Below are positions 1-6,592 of a stretch of DNA of 23,010 nucleotides, one piece after another. Origin of the DNA: an uncultured Oscillospiraceae bacterium. Lineage in GTDB: Bacteria; Bacillota; Clostridia; Oscillospirales; Acutalibacteraceae. Each line of letters opens with the position of its first letter. Within the stretch, counting starts at the first letter, position 1. The stretch covers positions 1-23,010 of the forward strand of contig UQQZ01000041.1 in assembly GCA_900543305.1 (NCBI GenBank), written 5' to 3'. Below the pieces are notes generated by a model. The model was given only the letters and a program-made list of their open reading frames with translations, ran no database searches and was not told the origin of the DNA. The position numbers and the translations under genes were made by a program.

Positions 1-1138
1 CCCAGCCGTCCGGTAAGTCCCGGGGACGGAACTCCTCCCCGGTCATGGACAGGGTGGTGAGAAACTGGTAGTTCAGCTGGGTGAACCCCTGGGGCCGCTC
101 TTTGCTCACATTGGTCACATACAGGGCGTGGCGGTACTTGCGAAAGGCTGCCCAGTAATCCGCCCAGGACTTGCCGTTTTCCGCAAGCCACCCATAGCCT
201 TTGAACATGCTCTTGGTGAGGATGACGTCCACCTTCGCCACCGGGTGGTTCACGCCCCACAGGTCGGTGAGGTGCGTGGTGCCTGCGGAGCGGAAGAAGT
301 CGTGAAAATCCACCTGGTGGAGCATTCCCTTCACAAAGGGCAGGCGAATCTGGAAAGAGGTGTGGCGGCCGCCCAGCGTTTTGTTGAGCCGGGCGGCGTA
401 CTCCTTGGAGATGAGGCCCTCCCCGTCAAACTCGGTAACGGAAAAGTCCTCCACCCGCTCCACCCGGCGGTAGCGGCGCACGCTGTCCGTGCCGCCCACG
501 TCCTCCACGGTGATGACCCTGGCGCTGCGCTGCAGGGCATGATTGTCCACCACAATGACCCGGTGGGGCCTGTCGATTTCAATCCCCTCCACCCGGGCGC
601 CGGTGGAGAGCATGAGCCCGTTGTAGGCGTACAGCTTGGAGAGCTGGCATTGGCCTAGCTCTAAATCCAGCATAATGCGCCGCCGCACTGGCTCCCACAG
701 GTCCACCCTTAGAAAGGAAAGTCTCCCCTGGCGGCTCATGGAACCGGACCGCTCAAAGGCGGCGTACTGCCGGGGGCCGTCCCCCAAGTCCAGGGTGACG
801 CCCTCCGGCTGGAACAGCTCCTCCGCCAGGGCTTGGAGCCGGGCCACCCGTGGGGAAACACCGTTCCGGTCAAAGATGCCGGAGAAGTCCACATAGCAGA
901 GGACGGCGGACAAGTCCTCCACGACACCAGGCTCTTCCGTGGGAGTGAACCCGTCCCCGTGGAGGGCGCACTGAATCTGGAAGAACAGGGCGTTCTCCTC
1001 CTGCTCCTGACGGCCGGGAAGCTGGCACCGCCGGGTGGCGTCTCGGTTGAGGGCGATGGTAACAGCCCCGCCCTCCTCCTTGGCGTAGCTCAGGATGGAC
1101 TTGGCGGAGAGCAAATAAATCCGATAGCGGCGGGGCAT
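1..1138 (-). CDS. Eukaryotic-type RNA-dependent RNA polymerase-like protein, 3' end missing at window edge
   Basis: A 379-codon frame is open from the ATG at 1138 to the left edge without a stop. The start follows AAAGGAGG at about 1147-1154 and a good promoter. I recognise the order of conserved blocks of the cellular RdRP family (PF05183; QDE-1 and plant RDR type): FDGEGLIS near residues 237-244 (compare DGxGxIS), SFQIR..FVKGM near 261-272 (compare AFQIRxxGxKGV), then TKSMFK, and a later ALYVTNVS ... LNYQFLTTLS stretch (compare RPSMxKF, LEVxxxS and LNRQxIxLLS). In that family the catalytic DxDGD loop lies further downstream, which here is outside the window, so activity cannot be judged. 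Members share the two-barrel polymerase fold with DNA-dependent RNA polymerases; prophage homologues such as YonO also exist. It is divergent from the RepA-like gene and may belong to the mobile element. Fold assignment is from motif reading only; function in bacteria is unknown to me. Confidence 0.72.
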   Translation of the reverse strand, partial: MPRRYRIYLLSAKSILSYAKEEGGAVTIALNRDATRRCQLPGRQEQEENALFFQIQCALHGDGFTPTEEPGVVEDLSAVLCYVDFSGIFDRNGVSPRVARLQALAEELFQPEGVTLDLGDGPRQYAAFERSGSMSRQGRLSFLRVDLWEPVRRRIMLDLELGQCQLSKLYAYNGLMLSTGARVEGIEIDRPHRVIVVDNHALQRSARVITVEDVGGTDSVRRYRRVERVEDFSVTEFDGEGLISKEYAARLNKTLGGRHTSFQIRLPFVKGMLHQVDFHDFFRSAGTTHLTDLWGVNHPVAKVDVILTKSMFKGYGWLAENGKSWADYWAAFRKYRHALYVTNVSKERPQGFTQLNYQFLTTLSMTGEEFRPRDLPDGW

Positions 1139-1168
1139 GGGCGGGCCTCCTTTCCAGTTTCTGTTTCT

Positions 1169-1197
1169 AGCATAGCAAAAACCCGCCCCCTGCGCAA
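1169..1197 (-). promoter_or_regulatory. Promoter of the RdRP-like gene
   Basis: On the minus strand TTGCGC (1192-1197) and TATGCT (1169-1174) are separated by 17 bp. The predicted transcript would start near 1162, giving a short leader of about 24 nt that contains the AAAGGAGG ribosome binding site in front of the ATG at 1138. Confidence 0.6.
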
Positions 1198-1262
1198 TGT
1201 AAAAAGGAAACTTGCGGGTAAAAATTTGGAATCTTTACCATTTCATCCGCTGGAAGAACGAC

Positions 1263-1303
1263 AAACTTCTTACATGATTGGACACCAATAAAGCAAGAAG
1301 TTT
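1263..1303. repeat. Nested inverted repeat in the divergent intergenic region
   Basis: AAACTTCTT (1263-1271) pairs with AAGAAGTTT (1295-1303), and inside it ATTGG (1277-1281) pairs with CCAAT (1285-1289) around a 3-nt loop. The two stems are separated by symmetric 5-nt internal loops, so a single long hairpin or cruciform can form on either strand. It lies between the RdRP-like gene and the RepA-like gene in a stretch (1139-1752) with no convincing ORF. It could be a terminator, an operator or part of an origin; the sequence does not decide. Confidence 0.45.
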
Positions 1304-1454
1304 TCACCGGCGGGAACGAAAATGCCGCTCGGAAAGCAGGCGGCGGCATACACTTTAGCTTCCTCATTTGCAATGGTTGTGGCAAAGTGCAGGATGCTCC
1401 TCCCAATCTCTTTCCAGTTTTCTTCCCCTCAGCTTTATCTATTGGTTCTGCTTT

Positions 1455-1503
1455 TATAAACACTACTCCCACCTTTCGCAAAAGAAGTGGGAGTTTTGTT
1501 TTC
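1455..1503 (+). terminator. TATAAA box followed by terminator hairpin (upstream leader copy)
   Basis: TATAAA (1455-1460) is followed by ACTCCCAC (1465-1472), a short loop, GTGGGAGT (1487-1494) and a T-rich tail (TTTTGTTTT, 1494-1502), the form of a Rho-independent terminator. No gene ends just upstream on this strand, so it may end a very short RNA or be a decayed duplicate of the leader at 1683-1727, with which it shares the ACTnCTCCCACCTTT block just after a TATAAA box. A convincing -35 box is not visible here. Confidence 0.5.
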
Positions 1504-1565
1504 CCATCCCATTCGGGATTGGGGGGAGAACAGGGCCGCCCCTCTGTGAAAATACGCCGGTGCAT

Positions 1566-1608
1566 AACAGGGGAGACAGCCCTCGTCGAGGGAAAAATCT
1601 CCTGTGCT
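1566..1608. repeat. Stem-loop region upstream of the RepA-like gene
   Basis: ACAGG..AGA near 1567-1576 can pair with TCTCCTGT near 1598-1605, enclosing a smaller stem CCCTC-GTC-GAGGG (1580-1592). Together with the neighbouring hairpins this makes the 1260-1730 interval unusually structured, as might be expected of a replication origin or a leader RNA of a Rep-encoding element. Function is inferred only from position. Confidence 0.3.
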
Positions 1609-1659
1609 CTCCGGGTTGTCCCGCCATCGCTCCAGGCGGTTTGGGAAAGCCCTTGGGGT

Positions 1660-1688
1660 TTGAATTTCCATGAAATCCGGAATATAAA
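1660..1688 (+). promoter_or_regulatory. Promoter of the RepA-like/mobilisation genes
   Basis: TTGAAT (1660-1665) and TATAAA (1683-1688) are spaced by exactly 17 bp, a good vegetative promoter. Transcription would begin near 1695, at the base of the hairpin at 1696-1727, and reach the AAAGGAG ribosome binding site at about 1738-1744 for the ATG at 1753. Confidence 0.65.
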
Positions 1689-1695
1689 AAACTGC

Positions 1696-1727
1696 TCCCA
1701 CCTTTTCTCTCTCCGGCGGGGGTGGGA
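1696..1727 (+). promoter_or_regulatory. 5' leader hairpin of the RepA-like gene
   Basis: TCCCACC (1696-1702) pairs with GGTGGGA (1721-1727). The hairpin begins at the expected transcript start and precedes the ribosome binding site by about 11 nt. It is not followed by a T-run, so it is not a terminator; it may stabilise the message or act in control. Its left arm repeats the arm of the hairpin at 1465-1494. Confidence 0.45.
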
Positions 1728-1752
1728 ATGAAAAAACAAAGGAGATGATTCT

Positions 1753-2802
1753 ATGGAAGAGAGAAACCTGCAAGCCATTGACGGCGCCACCTTGATGGGC
1801 CTTCATCTGGAGCCCACCCGCTTCTGTGTGGACACGCTGCTGCCCCAGGGGGTGTGCTTCCTGGGCGGGGCGTCCAAGATTGGCAAGTCCTGGATGGTGC
1901 TGGACTGGTGCGTCCGCATCGCCAAGGGGGAGCCGGTGTGGGGCCTGCCCACCCAGAAGGGAACCACCCTGTACCTGTGTCTGGAGGACACCCTCCGCCG
2001 GGTGCAGGACCGGCTGAACCGCATCACCGACGAGGTGCCGGGGAACGCCTACTTCTCCGCCCAGGCGGAGACCATGGCCGGCGGCCTGCTGGATGAGATC
2101 CGCCGCTTTGTGGGGCAGCACCCGGACACCGTGCTGGTGGCGGTGGACACCTTTGCCGTGGTGCGTGCCCTTGGCGGGGACCAGACTTACGGCAGCGACT
2201 ATCAGGAGGTGCGCCAGCTGAAAGCTTTGGCGGACGAGCTGAAGATCACTTTGCTGATGGTGCACCACGTCCGCAAGCTGGGGGACAGCGACCCTCTCAA
2301 CCGGCTCTCCGGCACCACGGGCATTGTGGGGGCGGCGGACACCGTCTTGATCCTGGAACGCAGCCGCCGCAGCGCGGACTGTGCCACCTTCTACGCCACT
2401 GGCCGGGACACGGAGTACCGGGAGATGGAGCTGCGCTTCCACCGGGAGACCTGCTCCTGGGAGTTGCTCTCCGACACCTTGGAGCAGCCGGAAAAGCGAT
2501 TGCCCCAGGAGATGCAGTCCCTGGTGGGCTTTATGAAAAAGGTGAAAGCCTACAAAGGCGGCAACGGCGACTTTGCCCAGGCCTTCAACCAGTACGCCGG
2601 GACGCAGCTCACCGCCAAGGTGCTGAAACAGCTGATGAAGCAGTGGCGGTTCTGCCTGGAGGACCAGGGAGTGCGCTTTGTGAACCGCCGCAGTAACGGC
2701 CGCCGGTTGGTGGAGGTGTTCTACACTCCTCCCGGTGACGAGGGTGACAGCGGTGACGCAGAAACCCCTGGGAGCGGGAAAAGCCCTGCTGCGCCCCTGT
2801 GA
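1753..2802 (+). CDS. RepA-like AAA family ATPase (RecA-fold helicase type)
   Basis: 349 aa; ATG preceded by AAAGGAG at proper spacing. It resembles the hexameric RepA/DnaB-type ATPases (AAA_25 group) often found beside mobilisation genes in Firmicutes integrative elements. Visible motifs are a Walker A, GGASKIGKSW at residues 38-47, and a Walker B-like VLVAVDTF with Asp at about 132. A MVHHVRK block near 168-174 matches the position of the conserved His in this fold. The C-terminal third (about 250-325) looks like a winged-helix region, and the last 25 residues are a low-complexity Gly/Asp/Pro/Ser tail. By analogy it would unwind DNA for replication or maintenance of the excised element. It is followed by a 363-bp non-coding interval before mobC. 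Exact biological role is inferred. Confidence 0.8.
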   Translation: MEERNLQAIDGATLMGLHLEPTRFCVDTLLPQGVCFLGGASKIGKSWMVLDWCVRIAKGEPVWGLPTQKGTTLYLCLEDTLRRVQDRLNRITDEVPGNAYFSAQAETMAGGLLDEIRRFVGQHPDTVLVAVDTFAVVRALGGDQTYGSDYQEVRQLKALADELKITLLMVHHVRKLGDSDPLNRLSGTTGIVGAADTVLILERSRRSADCATFYATGRDTEYREMELRFHRETCSWELLSDTLEQPEKRLPQEMQSLVGFMKKVKAYKGGNGDFAQAFNQYAGTQLTAKVLKQLMKQWRFCLEDQGVRFVNRRSNGRRLVEVFYTPPGDEGDSGDAETPGSGKSPAAPL

Positions 2803-3165
2803 GGCCTCTGTCCGCCCCTGGAGCGCCCGGTGGAGTCCCACCCCGCCCAGGCCCGGAAAAGGCCCCTGTGGGGCCGCTGGGGGCCGGTTTTGGGGGAGAC
2901 AGCGGGCCCTGGGGAAGCTGGCAAAACCGGTGGGGAAGAAACCGCCGTCCCTGCCGTTCCTTGCGGCCCTGGCAGGAGCTGAGAGGGACGCAAAACCTTT
3001 CCCGTTCTAGGCAGGAAACCTCCGGGATAAAAGCCTTTTCCCGGACTTTAGTCCGGGGCAAGCAGAGCGCCCGGCTGTCCTGCCCGGCACTGGTTTTGGG
3101 GGCCTCGCCCCCCTGCCCCCGATAATCGTTCCGAACAAGGTGCAAAAAGAGAAAGGAGACGACAC
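2803..3165 (+). other. Structured non-coding interval, candidate oriT
   Basis: No convincing gene lies here: a GC-driven open frame from 2799 to 3125 overlaps the preceding stop and has no ribosome binding site. The interval lies immediately upstream of mobC and the relaxase gene, the usual place for the origin of transfer. It holds several dyads: CCGGTTTT (2884-2891) with AAAACCGG (2923-2930); a perfect 8-bp stem CCCGGACT/AGTCCGGG (3040-3057); and GGGGGC-CTC-GCCCCC (3098-3112) followed by CTGCCCCCGATAATCG. GGTTTTGGGGG occurs twice (2886 and 3092). The nick site cannot be located by reading; the stretch 3092-3150 is my best guess. Confidence 0.45.
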
Positions 3166-3495
3166 ATGGCAAAACCAAGAAAACGAAACCAGACTTTGAC
3201 CGTCCGCCTGACCCAGGCGGAGAAAGAGCGCATCCAGACCCAGGCCAAGAAAGCCCGGCGCAGCGTCACCGACTATCTGGTGGCCCTGTCCTGGGAGACG
3301 CCCATCTGCCTGGGGCCGGACACCCGTCCCCTGCTGGTGGAGCTGAAACGCATGGGCAGCAACGTGAACCAAATCGCCCAGAAGGTAAACGCCGGGGCTT
3401 TCACCTCCTACAACTTCCAGGAGGTGGTGGACCAGCTGGGCGCATTGCACGAAGAGCTGTGCCGCCTTACCAGGAGCAGCCCATGGCAACGGTGA
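3166..3495 (+). CDS. mobC: Relaxosome accessory protein MobC
   Basis: 109 aa. ATG follows GAAAGGAG. The protein starts with a basic segment (AKPRKRNQ), followed by a ribbon-helix-helix-like part (TLTVRLTQAEKERIQTQAKK), then the MobC signature region LLVELKRMGSNVNQIAQKVN near residues 58-77 (compare L..i..NlNQia+..N). Family members bind the oriT region and help the relaxase gain access to the nick site. The 3' end overlaps the relaxase start by 13 bp, so translation is probably coupled. The candidate oriT lies directly upstream. Confidence 0.88.
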   Translation: MAKPRKRNQTLTVRLTQAEKERIQTQAKKARRSVTDYLVALSWETPICLGPDTRPLLVELKRMGSNVNQIAQKVNAGAFTSYNFQEVVDQLGALHEELCRLTRSSPWQR

Positions 3496-4958
3496 TGTAT
3501 ATCCCGGAGAAGAAGCAGTCCCTGGGGGCCATGAAAGGGGTGATGAGCTACGTCTGCCAGGAGAAAAAGACCAGGGACCCGGTCACCGGCCAGCGGTTTG
3601 TCACCGGCGTCCACTGCCTGGGGGACAATGCCTGCCGGGAATTTCTGGCCACCAAGCGCACCTATGGCAAGACGAAGGGCATAAACTTCTACCAGTACGT
3701 GCAATCCTTCTCTCCAAAAGAGGCGGTGACATTGGAGAAGGCCCACGCCATCGCTTTGGAGTTTGCACAAAAAGCTTGGCCGGGCTTCGAGGTGTTGGTG
3801 GCCACTCACCGGGACGCCGGGCACCTGCATTCCCACTTTGTGGTGAACTCCGTCAGCTGGGAGACAGGCCGGAAGCTGCGGCAATCCCCCAAGACTTTGC
3901 AGACCCTCCGGGCCCTGAGCGATGAGATCTGCGCCGCCCAGGGGCTCTCGGTGCTGCCCCGGTATGAGAAGCCGGGAGCCAAGCTCTCCTCTCGGGAGTA
4001 CCGGGCTGCCCAGAAGGGGGAGAGCTGGAAGTTCCGGCTGATGGGGGCCATTACCCAGGCCATGGAGCGCAGCGGCACCCGCCGGGACTTCCTCCGCGCC
4101 ATGGAGCGCCGGGGTTACCAGGTGGCCTGGGAGGATAACCGGAAGTACATCACCTACACCACCCCCGGCGGACGAAAGTGCCGGGATATCCGACTACATC
4201 AAGACAAATTCAGAAAGGAGAACATGGAGTATGAATTCACCATCCGAGAAGAACACCTCCGACAGCTTGCTGCAAGCCTTGTTAGAGAAGAACACCCAAG
4301 ACCTGGCGGAGATCCAGCTGAAACCTTACACCCCTACGGTGTACGCCATTCCGGACACCATTTGGACAGCTATGATAAATCTGTTGCAGAACGCCGCCGC
4401 CTTCCAGCCCACCCTGTACCAGAAGCTGCAGCCTCTGGCCACCTGGGAGGAGGTGCAGGAGCTGGCAGCCCAGCTGGAGGAAACCCAGGAAAAGACCGTG
4501 CAGAAAGCCCTGTCGCTGGTGGCCCAGACCAACCGGCAGGCCCTGTCCCAAATCCAGGAGGAACTGGAGAAGGAGCAAGCCAGCCGGGAGACGTTCCAAC
4601 AACAGGTTGGGAAGGAGCAAGAGCGGTTTACTTCCAAGCTGTCCGAAGAGTTCTCCGCCTGGAAGAACGAGCTGGAGGACTTTCAGCAGCAGACGGAGCG
4701 CCGGTGGCGGCAGCTTCGCCGAAGGTTTACCCTGGGGCTGCTGCTCTCCTGGGCCTTGGCCTGCGGGGTATTGTGGATGCTGCTGCGGTGATGGAGAATG
4801 AGGAGGAGGACGAAGAACAGCGTCGGGAGCGCATCCAGGCGGAGGAAAACGGCCAGGACTTTGGCGCCGCCCTGGGAATTGTCCTGGGGCTGGCTTCCAC
4901 GTTGCTGGAGGACGAGGACCCTCTTCCCCAGGAGGAGGGCCCTGCTTTTACTATGTAA
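3483..4958 (+). CDS. mobA: Relaxase/mobilisation nuclease (MobA/VirD2-like, HUH)
   Basis: 491 aa from the ATG at 3483, which overlaps the mobC end. The N-terminal 240 residues are a clear HUH relaxase domain: a candidate catalytic Tyr in MSYV (residue 23), and the metal-binding triad HLHSH at 114-118 with a further His at 109. It would nick oriT, stay bound to the 5' end and lead the strand into a recipient, using a helper conjugation apparatus. From residue 248 on, the frame overlaps an out-of-frame gene (4231-4791). The tail is rich in Gly, Pro and Ala, contains a TGWEGARAVYF block that I think recurs in related relaxases, and ends in an acidic segment. The relaxase may use the whole frame, or the real functional part may end near 4230 and the rest be partly passive overlap; the sequence leaves both open. 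Confidence 0.85.
   Translation: MATVMYIPEKKQSLGAMKGVMSYVCQEKKTRDPVTGQRFVTGVHCLGDNACREFLATKRTYGKTKGINFYQYVQSFSPKEAVTLEKAHAIALEFAQKAWPGFEVLVATHRDAGHLHSHFVVNSVSWETGRKLRQSPKTLQTLRALSDEICAAQGLSVLPRYEKPGAKLSSREYRAAQKGESWKFRLMGAITQAMERSGTRRDFLRAMERRGYQVAWEDNRKYITYTTPGGRKCRDIRLHQDKFRKENMEYEFTIREEHLRQLAASLVREEHPRPGGDPAETLHPYGVRHSGHHLDSYDKSVAERRRLPAHPVPEAAASGHLGGGAGAGSPAGGNPGKDRAESPVAGGPDQPAGPVPNPGGTGEGASQPGDVPTTGWEGARAVYFQAVRRVLRLEERAGGLSAADGAPVAAASPKVYPGAAALLGLGLRGIVDAAAVMENEEEDEEQRRERIQAEENGQDFGAALGIVLGLASTLLEDEDPLPQEEGPAFTM
4231..4791 (+). CDS. MobB-like coiled-coil membrane protein nested in the relaxase gene
   Basis: 186 aa in the +1 frame relative to the relaxase. A clear ribosome binding site, AGAAAGGAG (4212-4220), sits 10 nt before the ATG at 4231, which strongly supports a real start. 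The N-terminal 75 residues are mixed; residues about 80-160 are rich in Glu, Gln and Lys with heptad-like spacing (coiled coil); residues 167-185 (TLGLLLSWALACGVLWMLL) form one C-terminal membrane helix preceded by basic RRWRQLRRR. This layout fits MobB-type accessory proteins that hold the relaxase near the membrane or coupling protein. In ColE1-type plasmids mobilisation genes (mbeB, mbeD) are likewise nested inside the relaxase gene. The family name is inferred from architecture and position, not from a database match. Confidence 0.72.
   Translation: MNSPSEKNTSDSLLQALLEKNTQDLAEIQLKPYTPTVYAIPDTIWTAMINLLQNAAAFQPTLYQKLQPLATWEEVQELAAQLEETQEKTVQKALSLVAQTNRQALSQIQEELEKEQASRETFQQQVGKEQERFTSKLSEEFSAWKNELEDFQQQTERRWRQLRRRFTLGLLLSWALACGVLWMLLR
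4791..4958 (+). CDS. Possible small acidic protein from an internal start in the relaxase frame
   Basis: The stop of the nested MobB-like gene and an ATG form a TGATG overlap at 4789-4793, the classic arrangement for coupled re-initiation. The resulting 55-aa peptide is in the relaxase frame: an acidic, charged start (MENEEEDEEQRRER), a hydrophobic stretch FGAALGIVLGLASTLL that could be a membrane segment, and an acidic tail. It may be an independent product, the C-terminus of the full-length relaxase, or both. I do not recognise a family. Confidence 0.35.
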   Translation: MENEEEDEEQRRERIQAEENGQDFGAALGIVLGLASTLLEDEDPLPQEEGPAFTM

Positions 4959-4975
4959 GCATACAGGAGGAAGCA

Positions 4976-5218
4976 TTGACCAAACGAGAAATTACAAAAT
5001 CCCTGAAGGAGTATCCGGCGGCCCTCACTGTGAAGGAGCTTTCGGAGATCCTGCGGGTGAGCACCAAAACCGTGTATAAACTGCTCAAGGAAGGAGCCCT
5101 CCCCGCCTGCAAGGTGGGCCGGGAGAACCGGGTGGCTAAGGTGGAGCTGGTACACTTCCTGCGGGAGCGTGACAAAAGGGGCACGAATCCCAAATGTGTC
5201 CAAACTGATAACTCTTGA
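4976..5218 (+). CDS. xis: Excisionase-family HTH DNA-binding protein
   Basis: 80 aa, starting at TTG (4976) with AGGAGG at 4965-4970. Residues about 17-60 form the winged-helix/MerR-like motif typical of excisionases: LTVKELSEILRVSTKTVYKL followed by LLKEGALPACKVGRENRVAK. Such proteins bend DNA at the element ends and steer the integrase towards excision. It lies between the mobilisation genes and the integrase, the usual order in integrative elements. The gap to the integrase ATG is 81 bp. Confidence 0.82.
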   Translation: MTKREITKSLKEYPAALTVKELSEILRVSTKTVYKLLKEGALPACKVGRENRVAKVELVHFLRERDKRGTNPKCVQTDNS

Positions 5219-5299
5219 GAAAAGGGGTGGACTTCCGGCGGGTTTTGGAGTATGGTTCCGGTTGCCGGATACAAAAAACAAGGAAAGGAGCGAGGCAGC

Positions 5300-6544
5300 A
5301 TGCCAGCGAAACCTCACTTTGCCGCCAGCGTGCAAAGCAAGAAAGGGCGGCTCTACGCCGTAATGCAAGTGAAAAAGGACGGAACCACCAAGCCGGTGTG
5401 GCGGGCTCTGGGCCTGCCCGTGGGGGCCAACAAGACCAAGGTGAACAAGGCCTTCCGGGAGGTGGTGGCCCAGTATGAGCAGGAGTTCTGGGAGGAACAG
5501 GAGCGGGGGGGCCGTCCCCCGGCGGATATCCCCGTGTACGACTACCTGGTGTCCTACCTGAAACGGGTGGAGCCGGAGCTGCAAAAGAACACCATCGTCA
5601 GCTACCGGAGCATGACCAACGGGAAGATCCGCCGGTACTTTCAGCGCCGGCCCCAGCTCACCGTGGGGAACTTGAAGCCCCAGGACATTCAGGACTTTTA
5701 CCAAAGCCTCTTTGCGGACGGGGTGGTGGCCAACACGGTGATCCACTACCACGCCCTGCTGCGGCGGGCTTTCCAGCAGGCCTTTAAGGAGGAGCGAATC
5801 GACGCCAACCCCTTCGACCGGGTGGGACGTCCCAAAAAGAACAAGTTCCACGGGGAGAATTACACCCAGGGGGAGCTGCTCACCTTGCTGCACCTGGCCC
5901 GGGGAGATGTGATCTACCCGGCCATTCTCCTGGCGGGGGCCATGGGCCTGCGCCGCAGCGAGGCCTTGGGCGTGCGGTGGTCGCGGATTGACTGGGAGAA
6001 GCGCACGGTGCTGCTGGACACCAAAATCGTGGAGTACCGGGAAAACGGGAAAAAGAAGGTGGAGCCGGTGGAGGAGATGAAGAACAAGTCCAGCCGCCGC
6101 ACCCTGCCTCTCCCCGACCCGGTGGTGGAGATGCTCCAGGTGCAGAAAGAGCACCGGGAGGTGTACCGGAAGATGTTCCAAGGCAGCTACAACACCCAGT
6201 ACCTGGACTATGTGTGCGTCAACCAGCTGGGGGAGCTGCTGCGCCCCAGCTATGTCACCGACCACTTCCGGGAGCTGCTGGAGAAGTACGGCCTGCGGCA
6301 CATCCGCTTCCACGCCCTGCGCCCCACCTTCGCCAGCCTGCTCATCAACCAGGACGTGCCGCTGATCAACGTGTCCAACTTCCTGGGCCACTCGGACCTC
6401 TCCACCACCGCCAACATCTACGCCCACCTGGACAAGGCCAGCAAGCAGGCCAGCGCCGCCGTGATTTCGGACATTCTCCAGGGGGAGAACCGGCACGCCC
6501 AGCCGAAGGGCGAACCAGAAACCAATACAGACAGACAAATGTAA
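5300..6544 (+). CDS. int: Tyrosine recombinase/integrase of the mobile element
   Basis: 414 aa. I chose the ATG at 5300 because AAAGGAG (5284-5290) lies 9 nt upstream; an in-frame GTG-type start at 5252 has no such site. The N-terminal region (1-70) is an arm-binding/AP2-like part, 75-170 a SAM-like core-binding domain, and 190-390 the catalytic domain. Catalytic residues are visible: R218 in GLRRSEALG, H338 and R341 in HALRPTFAS, H364 in LGHSDLSTT, and the nucleophile Y374 in NIYAHLD. The second box reads HALRP where HxLRH is more usual; the conserved catalytic H and R are intact. It belongs to the Tn916/phage-like integrase group common in Firmicutes elements and should integrate and excise the element together with the excisionase. 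A terminator follows directly. Confidence 0.92.
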   Translation: MPAKPHFAASVQSKKGRLYAVMQVKKDGTTKPVWRALGLPVGANKTKVNKAFREVVAQYEQEFWEEQERGGRPPADIPVYDYLVSYLKRVEPELQKNTIVSYRSMTNGKIRRYFQRRPQLTVGNLKPQDIQDFYQSLFADGVVANTVIHYHALLRRAFQQAFKEERIDANPFDRVGRPKKNKFHGENYTQGELLTLLHLARGDVIYPAILLAGAMGLRRSEALGVRWSRIDWEKRTVLLDTKIVEYRENGKKKVEPVEEMKNKSSRRTLPLPDPVVEMLQVQKEHREVYRKMFQGSYNTQYLDYVCVNQLGELLRPSYVTDHFRELLEKYGLRHIRFHALRPTFASLLINQDVPLINVSNFLGHSDLSTTANIYAHLDKASKQASAAVISDILQGENRHAQPKGEPETNTDRQM

Positions 6545-6577
6545 AGGGCGCCCCGCTTTGGGACGCCCTCATTTTAT
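6545..6577 (+). terminator. Rho-independent terminator after the integrase
   Basis: AGGGCG (6545-6550) pairs with CGCCCT (6564-6569), extended by CCC/GGG inside, and is followed by CATTTTAT. It begins at the last base of the integrase stop region and would end the mobilisation/integration transcript. The element end (att site) is expected near here but I cannot identify a duplicated core inside this window. Confidence 0.65.
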
Positions 6578-6592
6578 AGGAGGTGAATGTAC

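Noticed and set aside
128..1291. Several plus-strand open frames opposite the RdRP-like gene
   Set aside because: They overlap one another in different frames, while the single minus-strand frame has a promoter, ribosome binding site and conserved motifs.
1435..2841. 468-codon open frame on the minus strand opposite the RepA-like gene
   Set aside because: It mirrors the GC-rich codons of a well-supported ATPase gene, has no recognisable motif and no ribosome binding site.
2799..3125. 108-codon open frame after the RepA-like gene
   Set aside because: Overlaps the preceding stop, lacks a ribosome binding site, and is a Pro/Gly/Arg-rich product of GC-rich non-coding DNA with hairpins.
4727..6538. 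603-codon open frame on the minus strand opposite the excisionase and integrase
   Set aside because: Composition is His/Val/Leu/Gln-rich as expected from the antisense of GC-rich codons; the plus-strand integrase has all catalytic residues.
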